DNA of 64,000 nucleotides from Rhizophagus irregularis (Eukaryota; Glomeromycota; Glomeromycetes; Glomerales; Glomeraceae), in assembly GCF_026210795.1 (NCBI RefSeq), contig NC_089455.1, positions 1,488,001 through 1,552,000 on the forward strand, written 5' to 3'. Under the pieces are notes generated by a model that made no database searches, had not been told where the DNA came from, and saw only the letters and a list, made by a program, of their open reading frames with translations. Position numbers and translations under genes: made by a program. Of this stretch, positions 33,789 through 44,598 are shown in pieces. Positions within the stretch are counted from its first letter, which is position 1; every line of letters starts with the position of its first letter.

Positions 33789-33803
33789 TGGTTTTTGACT
33801 AGT
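33789..33803 (+). other. LINE target motif, right 3' junction
   Basis: TGGTTTTTGACTAGT directly after the right LINE's GTTTGCC end, then G and TTA (33805-33807). The final G plus TTA matches the outer boundary expected for the MITE terminus. Confidence 0.75.
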
Positions 33804-34450
33804 GTTAAAAGTTTGATTTGAGCAAATTGAATAAAATACTATTGAATATTCATATTATTGGATTATATAATAAATTAAAATTTATAATTTTAATCAAAAT
33901 CATAATAAAAAATATGCCAATTATATTATTTTTTCAATTAGAATATTAAATACAAGAATTTTAATGTTGTATACAAATGTGAAAACTTTTTTTATATATA
34001 AATATAAAAACTTTTAATTTTGTACAGTATAACAGTAATTTTGTATGATTTCAATTTTAATAAAGTTCTGATTAGATACACTTTAAACAAAAAAAAAAAT
34101 AATTTTATATAGTATATCATATAAACATAAATATTAATTGCTGTGAAATTAATTTTAGTGATTTATCTTTTAAAGAGATGGTATAGTGATATTACATAAT
34201 CATTAAATACAATTCAATAGTATAACTAAGAATAATATCAAATTTATAAATAAAGGAAGTATTAAATTATATAAGTAATTTAAGTTATTTGATAAAAATT
34301 TTTATTTACTTATAATTTTGGTTCAGTTCAATTCAAACTGAGTCAACTTGAACAAACTGAACTATGGTTCAATGGTTCAGTTCAGAGTATAAGCAAACTG
34401 AACAATAAGTCAGTTCAAACCATGGTCTACTGAACCATAATCATCTCTAA
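33804..34450. repeat. Right part of the outer GTTCAG-repeat element; otherwise AT-rich
   Basis: 33810-34310 is AT-rich and non-coding. 34320-34440 is an array of GTTCAGTTCA/TGAACTGAAC variants ending CATAATCATCTCTAA at 34450. It mirrors the terminus at 15981 and is followed by TTATAA. See the left part. Confidence 0.55.
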
Positions 34451-34835
34451 TTATAATAAGGTTATTATATAATTGTCAAAAAAACTAATATTGTTAGTAA
34501 AGTAATATATTATAATATAAGCTTCATATACTGTAATTAATTCTGATAGCAAGTATATTAATACATTAGCTTTTACTTTTTTCTTAATAATAGAATAATA
34601 AACACTTATTTTATTAATACAATAAATTATTTATTTGATTTTACAATATATATATAAGTAAAAAATTTTAATATACAATTTAAATATTTAAATTTAATAA
34701 ATTGATAAATCATTTTATTATTTTGAACAGTAGTGATCAAATGATTTAATTTTAAATATGAAACTTCAAAAACAGAATACCATGAATAATATAGGAATAT
34801 ATATAAATTCAAAAAATTTAAATAAAATTCATAAT

Positions 34836-37800
34836 TTACATTTTTAGAAGATTATTGATAGTATTTTCCAAATCTCCGTTAAACTTTTTTAAAAGCTCAA
34901 GATTTTTTTCTTTATTATGAAAGCCCTGATATTTAAATTGATGTTAAATGACTTGAAATCTAACATAACAAACATAAATTAATTAAAAAACACATACCAT
35001 GTCATTCAAGTGTGTTAATTTTTCTTGATACTCTTCTGGAATTTCTCCACTTAATTCAGGCTCGTCAGTAACAAGTTGCGATGTCGCAGCATTTTCAACG
35101 GTTAAAATATCAACAGGTGATGAGCTTTGGACATTTTCAATCGAAGGTAATTGTGCATCATTCCTAGTTTTATCTTCATTTGAATCTTGGCTTATAATAT
35201 ACGGTTGTACACTTCTTCCACGTTGCATATCATTATCCGACTCCTTTTCTACAACAATAAAATCTTGAGATGAATCTATGCTAGAAGTAATCGAAGAAAT
35301 ATCGTCAGAATCTTCATCTGAATCATCAAAATCAGGTTGACTTTCAGTTTCAGATATGATTTCTGATTTTTTGTTATATGCCGCTAATTGATCATGTAAA
35401 GAATCATCTTCATTTTGAAGTTTTCCAATTTCTAAAGATGCAAAGGTGGTTACTGGAGCTGAGGTATCCTTGGTTCTAAACGAAACAGACTGTTGATCAT
35501 AATTCAACACGGGGAAGATCATTGAAGATGAAGACATGCTAGATGATTGATCGTCAACTTCTACCGTAATATCACACCAGACTTTGTGTCCAAATCGATT
35601 ACCATCACTGTCTGTCAATCGCCAAAATCTTTATAATGTTAAAATTAAATATTAATATGTAAGTTGATGAATTATTGGTCTATTAGGGGATAATTAATAT
35701 TATACTAACGAAACGTATTTCCCGGATTCGGAAGGCGCTTGGAGGTCAGCGGAAATACAAACAGTCTTACCAACTTCAACAGAACCAACAAGGATCTTTG
35801 GTTCCTCACCAGATTTAATTAATGCATCGTTGAACATGCGCTGTCCACCAACATAATGTAAAACTGTACTTTCAGGCCACTAACATTTAAAAATATAAAT
35901 ATTATTATTAATATTAATGTATAATATAATTTAATAAAAATTATCATAACCACTTACAGCGATACTGCCGTTATTAGACATTTTCCAGATCTTTAAAAAT
36001 TGAGCCTGTGGTACAAGTACTGTACCATCTGGTACGTTTACATCTTCAATAAAACGTGAATTTAACATCGAAGCATCAAAAGCTTTTCCTGATGGATTCT
36101 TTGAAATTGTTTCTGCTACGGGTGTTTTAAGGGATAAAGGAGTGAAGTAGTTATTGGAATCGGTATGACTCGTATTAACATTTGAAACAGATGGAGAAGG
36201 CGTAGAAGACATTTCGGGAAGTGGAACTTGTTTGGAACATAAAGATGACACAGATGAACTATCGTTTTGCGATTTAGGTTTTGTAGATGACTCAAGCGAA
36301 GTGGTCGAAGTGATAAGCAACTGATCGTAGAGGTCAATTGGCGCTCTACTAACAACAGGATCACTATACAATATACATAATTCAGTAATGATTTAATAAT
36401 AAATTAATGATGTGAATAACAATTAATTACCTAGTTGCTCTGACAATTGAAATTGGCGATTTTTGACTGGTAGATTGAGTGGCAAAAGTTGCAGAAGAGA
36501 GCCTAGCTTCAGCTATACTGTTATTTGTAGTAGATTCCATTTCTTTCGAAATTGATTTTTGTCCGCATTCTTTTGATCTGCAGATTTTGACATCTGCACG
36601 CGAATAAAATAACGGAAGTAAAGGGGTAGTTGATGATATTGGAGACGGAACAGGTCTCTTGAACTTGATAAAAACATGATTAGGATCATGTTTTTTAAGA
36701 GGAGACGCTTCACAATTTCCACAAAGATCAAAATCAGGACAATTTCCGCACTATTCAATAATTTTTTTTTTAAAAAAAAAGTGTGTTTGAATTAACGCTA
36801 TAAATAAATCACATTATATTAATAAAACAACCTGTACCTTAAATCTAACACCAGTGATTGATTTATGACAACCATCACATCTAATTCCAGGATGAAAAGA
36901 AGCGTCTAAAAAAATTAGATTTAAACAAAATATGATGTTAAATTTATTCCCAAAGTCCACAAAGTTATAGTAGTAATAATAAATACCCGGAATTTTGATT
37001 TCAGGTTCACCAGGTCTATGGATAGGTACAAATGTGTGATTGGGATGCTGGGTTGGTGCAAGCGCTAAAATTGATTTGAGCGTAAATAAATAATTATCTT
37101 AACTTTAATGATAAATAAATGTCCTAAATTTACATACAAATGCAATTATTACACAGGTCAAAATCTGGGCAATTAATACACTTATGACGTATTCCAAAGA
37201 TAACTGATTCACAGTAGTCACAAGTAGCAGAATGCAAATTTTCTGGACCTAATTTAATATTAGGTGATGATGAAATATGGCGTGAGTAAAATATCTTATC
37301 TTGTATTATAGGAAATTCAAAAAAATATGTTGATAACACTTACGGGGAGTATGATTGGAAGTTCTTGGATATGGGATAGGTTGGAACGCATGCTTATTCG
37401 AATGACGATGAATACTTGGTGATTTAGATTTACAAACTTGACATAAATCATAATTTAAACAAGATGTACACTTCCATCTCATTCCACGGATAATATTTTT
37501 ACAGCAATCACACATTACACCATGATGCACAACAGGTTCTGTAAGAAATTATAAAAGATGTAAATAATATATAAATAATTTTGGTCATTTTAATATATAT
37601 ATATATATTATAAGGTGACTTATCATACCTGAAGAAGCTGGAATATCTGTAACTTTAGGAATTTGTCGCGTCTCAGATGAAGAACTGGTAATTGAATCAT
37701 TACTTTTAACATTGTGAGAATTGCCACCATTATTTGATTGATGTGGTTGAGACACGTTAAGATTCTTATTTGACAAATCCCGTTCTATGGTGTTGCTCAA

Positions 37801-38614
37801 CTGGGTTACGAAAGCTTGTACCATATCCTGGAGATTTTTGATTCCTGTATTTAATACTCTTTCGAAAGCATATTCTTCAGGATTGGCGTATTCATTATTT
37901 GTACCAAATTCAGATGATGATTGAGATTTATCGATTTGTGGCGCAGCATCAGAGCCTTTTCATAGAATTTCATAGAGAATGCAAAAATGTCAAGCTTTTT
38001 TTATAGTTAGTAAAAACATTAAAATATTTTAAACAATTACCTGCTACAATATTTTTATCATTTAAGTTTTCGCTAGGGTCTTGTCGATTGGAAACTTGAG
38101 TGTCCATTCTTTCCAAGCTTAACCTAATCACAACTCTAGCATTGTTTTTGCCTAAATTTAAAGCATGGTCAATGGCATCTTTGAGTTCTTTATCATTATC
38201 GATACAAATAGCATCCTCATCTTCATCAGTGTATCGAATTATAAAATTATCCAATTTAAAAAGAGCTGAAAGCTAAGAATTTTAAAAAATAAATTGGAAA
38301 AAAAAATGGTAAATATTTTTCCGCAGCAAAATTAATAATACTTTCATGTCAAAATTTTACTTAAAGAATCAAAGCTTATTAACGTTATGCATATCATGCT
38401 TTGATAGTAAAGAAATCGCTTAGATTATTACTCAGGATACTATATTGAGTCTAACTTTTCACTTTCAGATATCAAAAAAAATATAAGCATGTAAAATCAA
38501 TACCTTAGCATATAAAGAAGAATACGTTAGGTCTGAATTTTTGAAATTTAGCTTTCGAAGCACAGTAGGATCTGAAGTACAGGAGACCTTAAAGTTTATT
38601 TGAAATGATTCCAT
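34836..38614 (-). CDS. nbr1-like: NBR1-like selective autophagy receptor (PB1-ZZ3-FW-UBA)
   Basis: Twelve exons fit phase exactly: 38614-38504, 38272-38041, 37955-37629, 37538-37344, 37248-37138, 37064-36987, 36905-36838, 36750-36431, 36363-35958, 35879-35710, 35628-34998, 34925-34836; 912 aa. PB1 domain at 1-105, with acidic OPCA motif YTDEDEDAICIDNDKEL. Three ZZ fingers: about 230-275 (CDCCKNIIRGMRWKC), 295-350 (CDYC...CINCPDFDLC) and 358-405 (CDGC...CGNCPDFDLC). FW/NBR1 domain at about 580-700 (DVNVPDGTVL, WKMSNNGSIAWPE, SGKYVSFWRLTD, GHKVWCDITV). Candidate LIR/AIM at 796-799 (SSQDFIVVEKE) in an acidic, Ser-rich linker. C-terminal UBA at about 878-912 (LNDMGFHNKEKNLELLKKFN). In known NBR1 proteins PB1 oligomerises, UBA binds ubiquitin and LIR binds Atg8. 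The last intron has to be removed to create the MGF of the UBA. This is the only clear cellular gene here. No promoter motif seen. Confidence 0.93.
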
Positions 38615-39179
38615 TATAGAGTTCTTATTTCACAGTTAAAAACGTATTATTAAGGAATCAAGGAAAATATATTAAAAATAAAAGGTAAGAAACAAAGAAA
38701 TAAAAAAGAAAGCTTTGCGTCAAGCGGCAATTTTTTATTTATATATTCTCATACAAACAAGATTACACAAGTAAAAGGAAAACAAATTACAATAAGAAAA
38801 ATTCCCATTTTATATAACAAATTATACTGCGGCAATTGCGCGTTAGATTGCGTAACTTTTTCTTTTTTTGATCATAATGATCAAAGTCCCCACATTTTTT
38901 TCTTATTACTAATCTGCTCGATGATTCGATAATCTGCTCGTTAAAAAAGTTTTTTCTTTCTAAATTACTGGCCTGTTTGATAATGATTCAACTAGATCAA
39001 GTTTTTAACTAATTCATCTTTTAACTAATTCATCCTGCGAAAGGTCTATTCAACTTGTAGTTTAATACAGTTTTGTATATTATTAAAGCACGTCTGAAAT
39101 ATGTGTCAGGTTGACCCCTGATCGCGTGATACGTCCAATCAGATCATCGTGTCGCACTGATAAACATCCTAAAAATTTA
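38615..39179. other. Upstream region of the NBR1-like gene
   Basis: AT-rich, no gene. It contains two close copies of ATCTGCTCG (38920-38940) and two of TAACTAATTCATC near 39008-39030. It presumably includes the NBR1-like promoter, but I recognise no element. Confidence 0.4.
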
Positions 39180-39545
39180 AAAGAAATATACAAGCATGGT
39201 TAACCAGTATCGTAAATCTAACCTAATGTTTTTGCCAAAGTATATTTTTTGCTCTCATACTATCTTGTCCAAGTAAATAAATTTGTACTATCTAATTCTC
39301 TATATGTATTACAATATTCCACAAATGTTACACCATACTTCTTCAAAGACGAAACGATTTCTTGCACATATAATGAAGGAATAACGCATCTATGAATGTA
39401 AATGACATTTTTCTAAATAATCAATTTCCCAAATCTCGATTTGATTAATTAATATATTGTCAAATACATAAACATTGTCAAGTTGGAAATATTTATCGTA
39501 TCTTCAATGTTTATTTATAATTTTTGCTAATAAACGAAACAAATA
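39180..39545 (-). pseudogene. Unidentified coding remnant
   Basis: Two overlapping frames read like one protein broken by a single-base change. The first is RYDKYFQLDNVYVFDNILIN...QIEIWEIDYLEK (about 39535-39418). It is followed, after the A-run at about 39418, by NVIYIHRCVIPSLYVQEIVS...KKYGVTFVEYCNTYRELDST...FTWTR. Then come TAG and YESKKYTLAKTLG before further stops. Composition and continuity are convincing; the family is not recognised. The stops at 39268 and about 39221 are both of a type made by C-to-T change. Confidence 0.5.
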
Positions 39546-40334
39546 ATTAAAAACGCAAGTATTATTTCTTTTAAGCATTATAGAGTAAATACAGTATTGT
39601 CTGAAAAAAGAAATATTAGATATTTATTATTAGGAGAGTGAAAAAGTTGTAAAGTACAAAATTTCTTTGATAAAAAGGATATAGCGAACCCTCTGTTCCA
39701 GGAGGTTTAGTCCGGTATAGAGTGGAAATAAACGGTGTCAACTTAAGGTTACACAGACTGATCAATAAACCACCAGAACTTAAAATCTGTTACACATTCG
39801 AAGTTTTTTTTATCAAAATTGAATCACTGGTTGCTTCGTTCTTAATTTTATATGTTTTTGCTACTTTTATATTAGACTTTTTTTTGAGATTCCAATAAAA
39901 AGTTATAAAATATTTTTGCTTATTAAAATTTTTGAAAAATACAGAAAAGAAGCTAATGAAAAAAAATGCATAATTCAGATCTTTCACTTTAAACATTAGG
40001 GTATTGTTACCGATTAATATGTGTAGCATTTGAGTTGGCCAGGCAAATTTGTAAAGCTGGACAGAATTATAATTTTAACAAAAAATTACTAATAATTCTG
40101 GCCAGTACTATAAATTTGACCTGATTGTGCCACGAAATAAGTGTTTTTATTATATATTGAATAAATATGTATATTAGTTATGTATATTTTATCTGTATAC
40201 AATTTACAATTTTATGAATATATATATTCTTTTATAAAAGAAAATAATGTTTTATTAAATTTTTTGTTAATAAAGCTCAGTTGATGAACCAACTATACTA
40301 TTAAAAAACATCATTTTTTTTATCTAACCATTTA
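39546..40334. other. Non-coding AT-rich stretch
   Basis: No supportable gene. Open frames here (for example 39790-40029 minus) are lysine/phenylalanine-rich low-complexity readings without domain or context. Confidence 0.5.
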
Positions 40335-40771
40335 TTGCCGTTTTCAGAAATGTTGACAATCTGAAATTTTGACCATTTTATACCGAACACACCAAACACA
40401 CCGTGAACACATACAAAAAATTATGCAAACTTGAAGTATTCATGCATAACTTTATATAAAAACTATTTTTGTCACTTTTTAGATATGAATAAAATTGAAA
40501 ATATGAAAATTTGTACCGAACACACACCGAACACACCGAACATTGGCAAATACAAGCAAATACAAGTGAATACATATATGCAAATAATATAATTTTTATA
40601 CATTTTTTTTTGCACACTACCTAAAAATATATTACTAAAGTTTTAATTTTGCTTTTTTTAAAGGAAAATTTGTTTTTTTTTAATTTTAATTGCTGTGTTC
40701 GGTGTGTGTTCGGTGTGTTCGATTTATAGAAATGATCGACATTCTAATGTCAACATTTCTGAAAACGGCAA
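40335..40771. mobile_element. 437-bp TA-flanked MITE with CCGAACACA words
   Basis: Inverted ends TTGCCGTTTTCAGAAATGTT / AACATTTCTGAAAACGGCAA, with TA on both sides (40333-40334, 40772-40773). Inside are clustered ACCGAACACACC words on one arm and GGTGTGTTCGGT words on the other. Non-coding. The TA duplication suggests Tc1/mariner-type mobilisation. Confidence 0.88.
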
Positions 40772-41039
40772 TAATTTCAGAAATTTATCTTTTTGACTAT
40801 CTAAATGTGATTCTTTAATTAATTTATTAAACAATATTCAGTAAAAAAAAAATTAGATTACAGTCAACTCTCTTTATAGTCACACATTTGGGACAGTCCA
40901 TATTTGGTGATTATAAAGAGATGTGACTATATAAAAAATTTCTTATATTTGTATATCATAATTCCGGCCAAAAATTAACATAATTTTAGAAATTTAATTA
41001 TACTTAAAACTTTATTGTATCGTAACTTCGCCAATATTA

Positions 41040-41430
41040 ATCGTAGAGAGATGATCTTACCGCCATTCGATTCGTCTTGATGAGACGGTTCTAATGGTAT
41101 AAAATACGTCGAAATCCAATCACTAGATTAATTTCCGAAATTAAAAAAATATTAATGGTTATTGTGTAATAACTCTGCCAATATTGATCCTAGAAAGACG
41201 ATCTTACTACCATTCGATTCGTCTTGATGAGACGAATCTAATGGTATAAGATACATCGAAATCCAATCACTAGATCAATTTCCGAAATTAAAAAATATTA
41301 AATAGTTTTTAAGTAATAACTCCGTCAATATTGATCACAGAGAGATGAGCTTACCACCATTCGATTCGTCTCGATGAGGCGATTCCAACGAGCTATAAAT
41401 CGTCTTTTTACAATCACTAGGTACCGAGAA
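41040..41430. repeat. Tandem repeat, about 125 bp x 3
   Basis: Three diverged units contain CCATTCGATTCGTCTTGATG followed by AGACG and AATCCAATCACTAGAT. A partial fourth copy follows the GC-rich array at 44268-44340, which suggests the array was inserted into, or expanded within, this repeat. Confidence 0.85.
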
Positions 41431-41540
41431 ATCTAGCAAAATGTTAAATGGTGCAGTAAACGTAAATCAAGAAATATTATAATGCCGACGTTTAACATTT
41501 TGTTGAATAACTCGTCAGCCAGTGATCGGAAAAGGATAAA

Positions 41541-44267
41541 ACTGCGGACGCTACAACCAATAGCGTGAAGGTACAGGGATTAGTGTAGTTGGACTGCATC
41601 ATGGTGAATTAGTGTGTACGGTTAGGCCGCACATTTCAAGCCAAGGGGTCGTAGTTGTCCTTAACGTTCCCTATGAGGCCATTGGTATGTGCGCAGTCCT
41701 GTCCTTGAGGTCACTACTATACCTTGGGGGGGACTTCCTGTCCAGGTGGTCACTCTACGATACCACTTGGGGTCAGTAATGGCTAGATGGTCGTCCTAGA
41801 TGGTAAAGCTGAGGGTGCAATGTCTTAGTGGTAGTTTGACCTTCCGGTAGGTCTTAGACCAACCAAAGTGTTCGTGCGCAGAACAGGTAGCATGGCTATA
41901 GGGTTCGATTCCCTACTCCTTGGGTCCTGGTTGGTGATCCCTGGTGGTTGATACCCGCCATAAGGGGTGATCCTGGACAGATGCTATACTTATATGCAGT
42001 GGTCGCTACAGTATACCACTTGGGGTAAACAACTGTACTATCGGTACTAGGTAATCGCGGGCTGTAGTGGCCTTTGAGTGAGACTTAGTACCTAAAATGG
42101 TGGTATGGAAGGGTACTAGATGGTTGATGTTACCTGTCAAAAGTCCTCCATGAAAGTAGATGCTCTGCAAAGGTCATAAAATAAATTGAGTATTAGTATC
42201 GTACAATGGGTATAGGATGAGTAGGCGGCGTGTACCTAGCTTCAGATCAGCCTAAAATGGCCCGATGGGGGATGTCTTCTATAGTGGTGCTGTTACCTGA
42301 GGAATTAAGTCTCGGTTTAATGGTTGCCCATTGAAGATGATAGGACACGACCGAGATTAGTACCGTAAGAGGCATGGGTGGTACGGCGTAAACACTTGCA
42401 AAGGAAAAGGATAAAACTAGCCGTTGGCATGTGCGCAGTCCTGTCTGAGGGGTCACTACTATACCTTGGGGGGACTTCCGTCTGGGTGGTCACTTCTATG
42501 ATACCGCTTGGGGTCGATAATGGCTAGATGGTCGTCCATAGATGGTAAAGCTGAGGGTGCAATGTCTTAGTGGTAGTTAGACCTTCTGTTGGGGTCAGAC
42601 CAACCAAGGTGTTCGTGCACAGTAACAGGTAGCATGGCTATGGGGGCTTCGATTCCTACTCCGGGTCATGTTACGATCCCCGGGCGGTTGATACCCACCA
42701 TAAGGGGTGATCCTGGACAGATGCCTGCTACTTCCTGTCTGAGTGGTCACTATAAAGTATACCACTTGGGGTAAACAACTGTACTATCGGTACTAGGTAA
42801 TCGCGGGCTGTAGTGGCCTTTGAGTGAGGACTTAGTACCTAAAATGGTGGTATGGAAGGGTGCTTAGATGGTTGATGTTACCTGTCGAAAGTCCTCCATG
42901 AAAGTAGATGCTCTCTAAAGGTCGTTAAATAAATTGAGTATCAGTATCATACAATGGGTATAGGATGAGTAGGCGGCGTGTACCTAGCTTCAGATCAGCC
43001 TAAAATGGCCCGATGGGGGATGTCTTATAGTGGTGCTGTTACCGAGGAATTAAGTGCTCGGTATAATGGTTGCCCGTTGAAGATGATAGGACACAGACCC
43101 GAGGTTAGTCTCGTAAGAGGCAATGGGTGGTCTGGCCGTAAACACTTGCAAAGGAAAAGGATAAAACTAGGGTTGGTCACCCTATCTCGGTGGTTAGTCG
43201 CTGAGACCCTCATTAAGCTGCAGGTCGCATGGTGAGGTCGCAGGTTCGATTCCTATAACCACGGAAATAAAAAGAATTTTACTGCGGACGCTACAACCAA
43301 TAGCGTGAAGGTACAGGGATTAGTGTAGTTGGACTGCATTATGGTGAATTAGTGTGTACGGTTAGGCCGCACATTTCAACTAAGGGTCATGGTGTCCTTC
43401 TAACGTTCCCTATGAGGCCATTGGCATGTGCGCAGTCCTGTCCTTGGGGGTCACTACTATACCTTGGGAGGGACTTCCTGTCCGGGTGGTCACTCTACGA
43501 TACCGCTTGGGGTCAGTAATGGCTAGATGGTCGTCCTAGATGGTAAAGCTGAGGGTGCAATGTCTTAGTGGTAGTTAGACCTTCTGTTAGGTCTTAGACC
43601 AACCAAGGTGTTCGTGCACAGAACAGTAGATTACATGCTACGGTCGATTCCCTACTTCTTGGGTCCTGGTTGGTGATCCCCTGGTGGTTGATACCCACCA
43701 TAAGGGGTGATCCTGGACAGATGCCTGCTACTTGCAATCGAGTGGTCACTACGAAAGTATACCAAGCTTTTAGGGTAAAGCAACTGTACTATCGGTGCTA
43801 GGTAATCGCGGGCTGTAGTGGCCTTTGAGTGAGACTTAGTACCTAAAATGGTGGTATGGAAGGGTACTAGATGGTTGATGTTACCTGTCGAAAGTCCATC
43901 CATGAAAGTAGATGCTCTCTAAAGGTCGTTAAATAAATTGAGTATCGGTATCGTACAATGGGTATAGGATGAGTAGGCGGCGTGTCGACTCGATCAGACA
44001 AATGGCCCGATGGGGGATGTCTTCATAGTGGTGCTGTTACACGAGGAATTAAGTACTCGGTTTAATGGTTGCATTGAAGATGATAGGACACGACCGAGAT
44101 TAGTCATAAGAGGCAATGGGTGGTCTGGCCGTAAACACTTGCAAAGGAAAAGGATAAAACTTGGTTGCCCTTGCGTTAAGATGATAGGACGCAGGCCGAG
44201 ATTAGTCGCCAGAGGCAGGGTGGGTGGCGTAAATGGCGTAAACATTGCAAAGGAAAAGGATAAAACT
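41541..44267 (+). repeat. GC-rich array of about 0.9-kb tRNA-like repeat units
   Basis: Three near-identical large units plus a short partial one: A 41541-42420; B 42421-43164, lacking its first 130 bp; C 43165-44160; end-fragment 44161-44267. Units start ACTGCGGACGCTACAACCAA and end TTGCAAAGGAAAAGGATAAA. Each holds stretches like Pol III internal promoters, for example CTTAGTGGTAG (A-box-like) and, in unit A, GGTTCGATTCC at 41902-41912 (B-box). G+C content is far above the surroundings. There is no convincing protein frame. It resembles a tRNA-derived SINE or satellite; no family recognised. Confidence 0.7.
43168..43262 (+). repeat. tRNA-derived head of unit C
   Basis: GGTTGGTCACCC at the start can partly pair with ATAACCAC at the end. 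CGGTGGTTAGTCG is A-box-like and GGTTCGATTCC (43243-43253) is a perfect B-box. It is too long and too poorly paired to be a working tRNA gene. The head of the copy at 44599 is homologous. Confidence 0.55.
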
Positions 44268-44598
44268 ACCACCATTCGATTCGTCTCGGTGAGACGATTC
44301 TAACAAGCTATGATACATCTTTGTACGATTATTAGATGCCAAGTTATTTAATATATTCTTTATATAACTGCGATTATAAACGGTTCTTTTTAATATAAGA
44401 TTTTTGAGGATAGGTGTGATAGTGACTATAGATAGATTGTGACTATATAGGATAGATTTTAATAATAAAGTGTTTTGAACATTCAACTGGTGTGACTATA
44501 TAGTAGAATGTGACTATAACGGGAGTGACTATAGAGGGAGTTGACTGTATAAATAAAAGATAAAGTCGTAAGACTGTTTGCACAGTAGAAAAATGAAA

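Larger units (their letters stand above)
40861..44547. mobile_element. 3.7-kb pogo/Tigger-like non-autonomous element
   Basis: Ends CAGTCAACTCTCTTTATAG and the mirrored CTATAGAGGGAGTTGACTG, with TA outside (40859-40860, 44548-44549). GTGACTATA words repeat subterminally on both sides. This terminus style and TA duplication are typical of pogo-type Tc1/mariner elements. No transposase frame is present. The body is a set of 125-bp repeats (41040-41430) and a large GC-rich array (41541-44267). Confidence 0.8.

Noticed and set aside
34627-34812. 61-codon minus frame downstream of the NBR1-like gene
   Set aside because: AT-driven reading after the true stop at 34836; no domain.
41541-44267. Ribosomal RNA or mitochondrial insert as source of the GC-rich array
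   Set aside because: No stretch matched rRNA core sequences I know, and units are tandem with tRNA-like modules instead.
42247-44486. Short frames in both strands of the GC-rich array
   Set aside because: Frames change between near-identical units because of small indels, so protein coding is not conserved.
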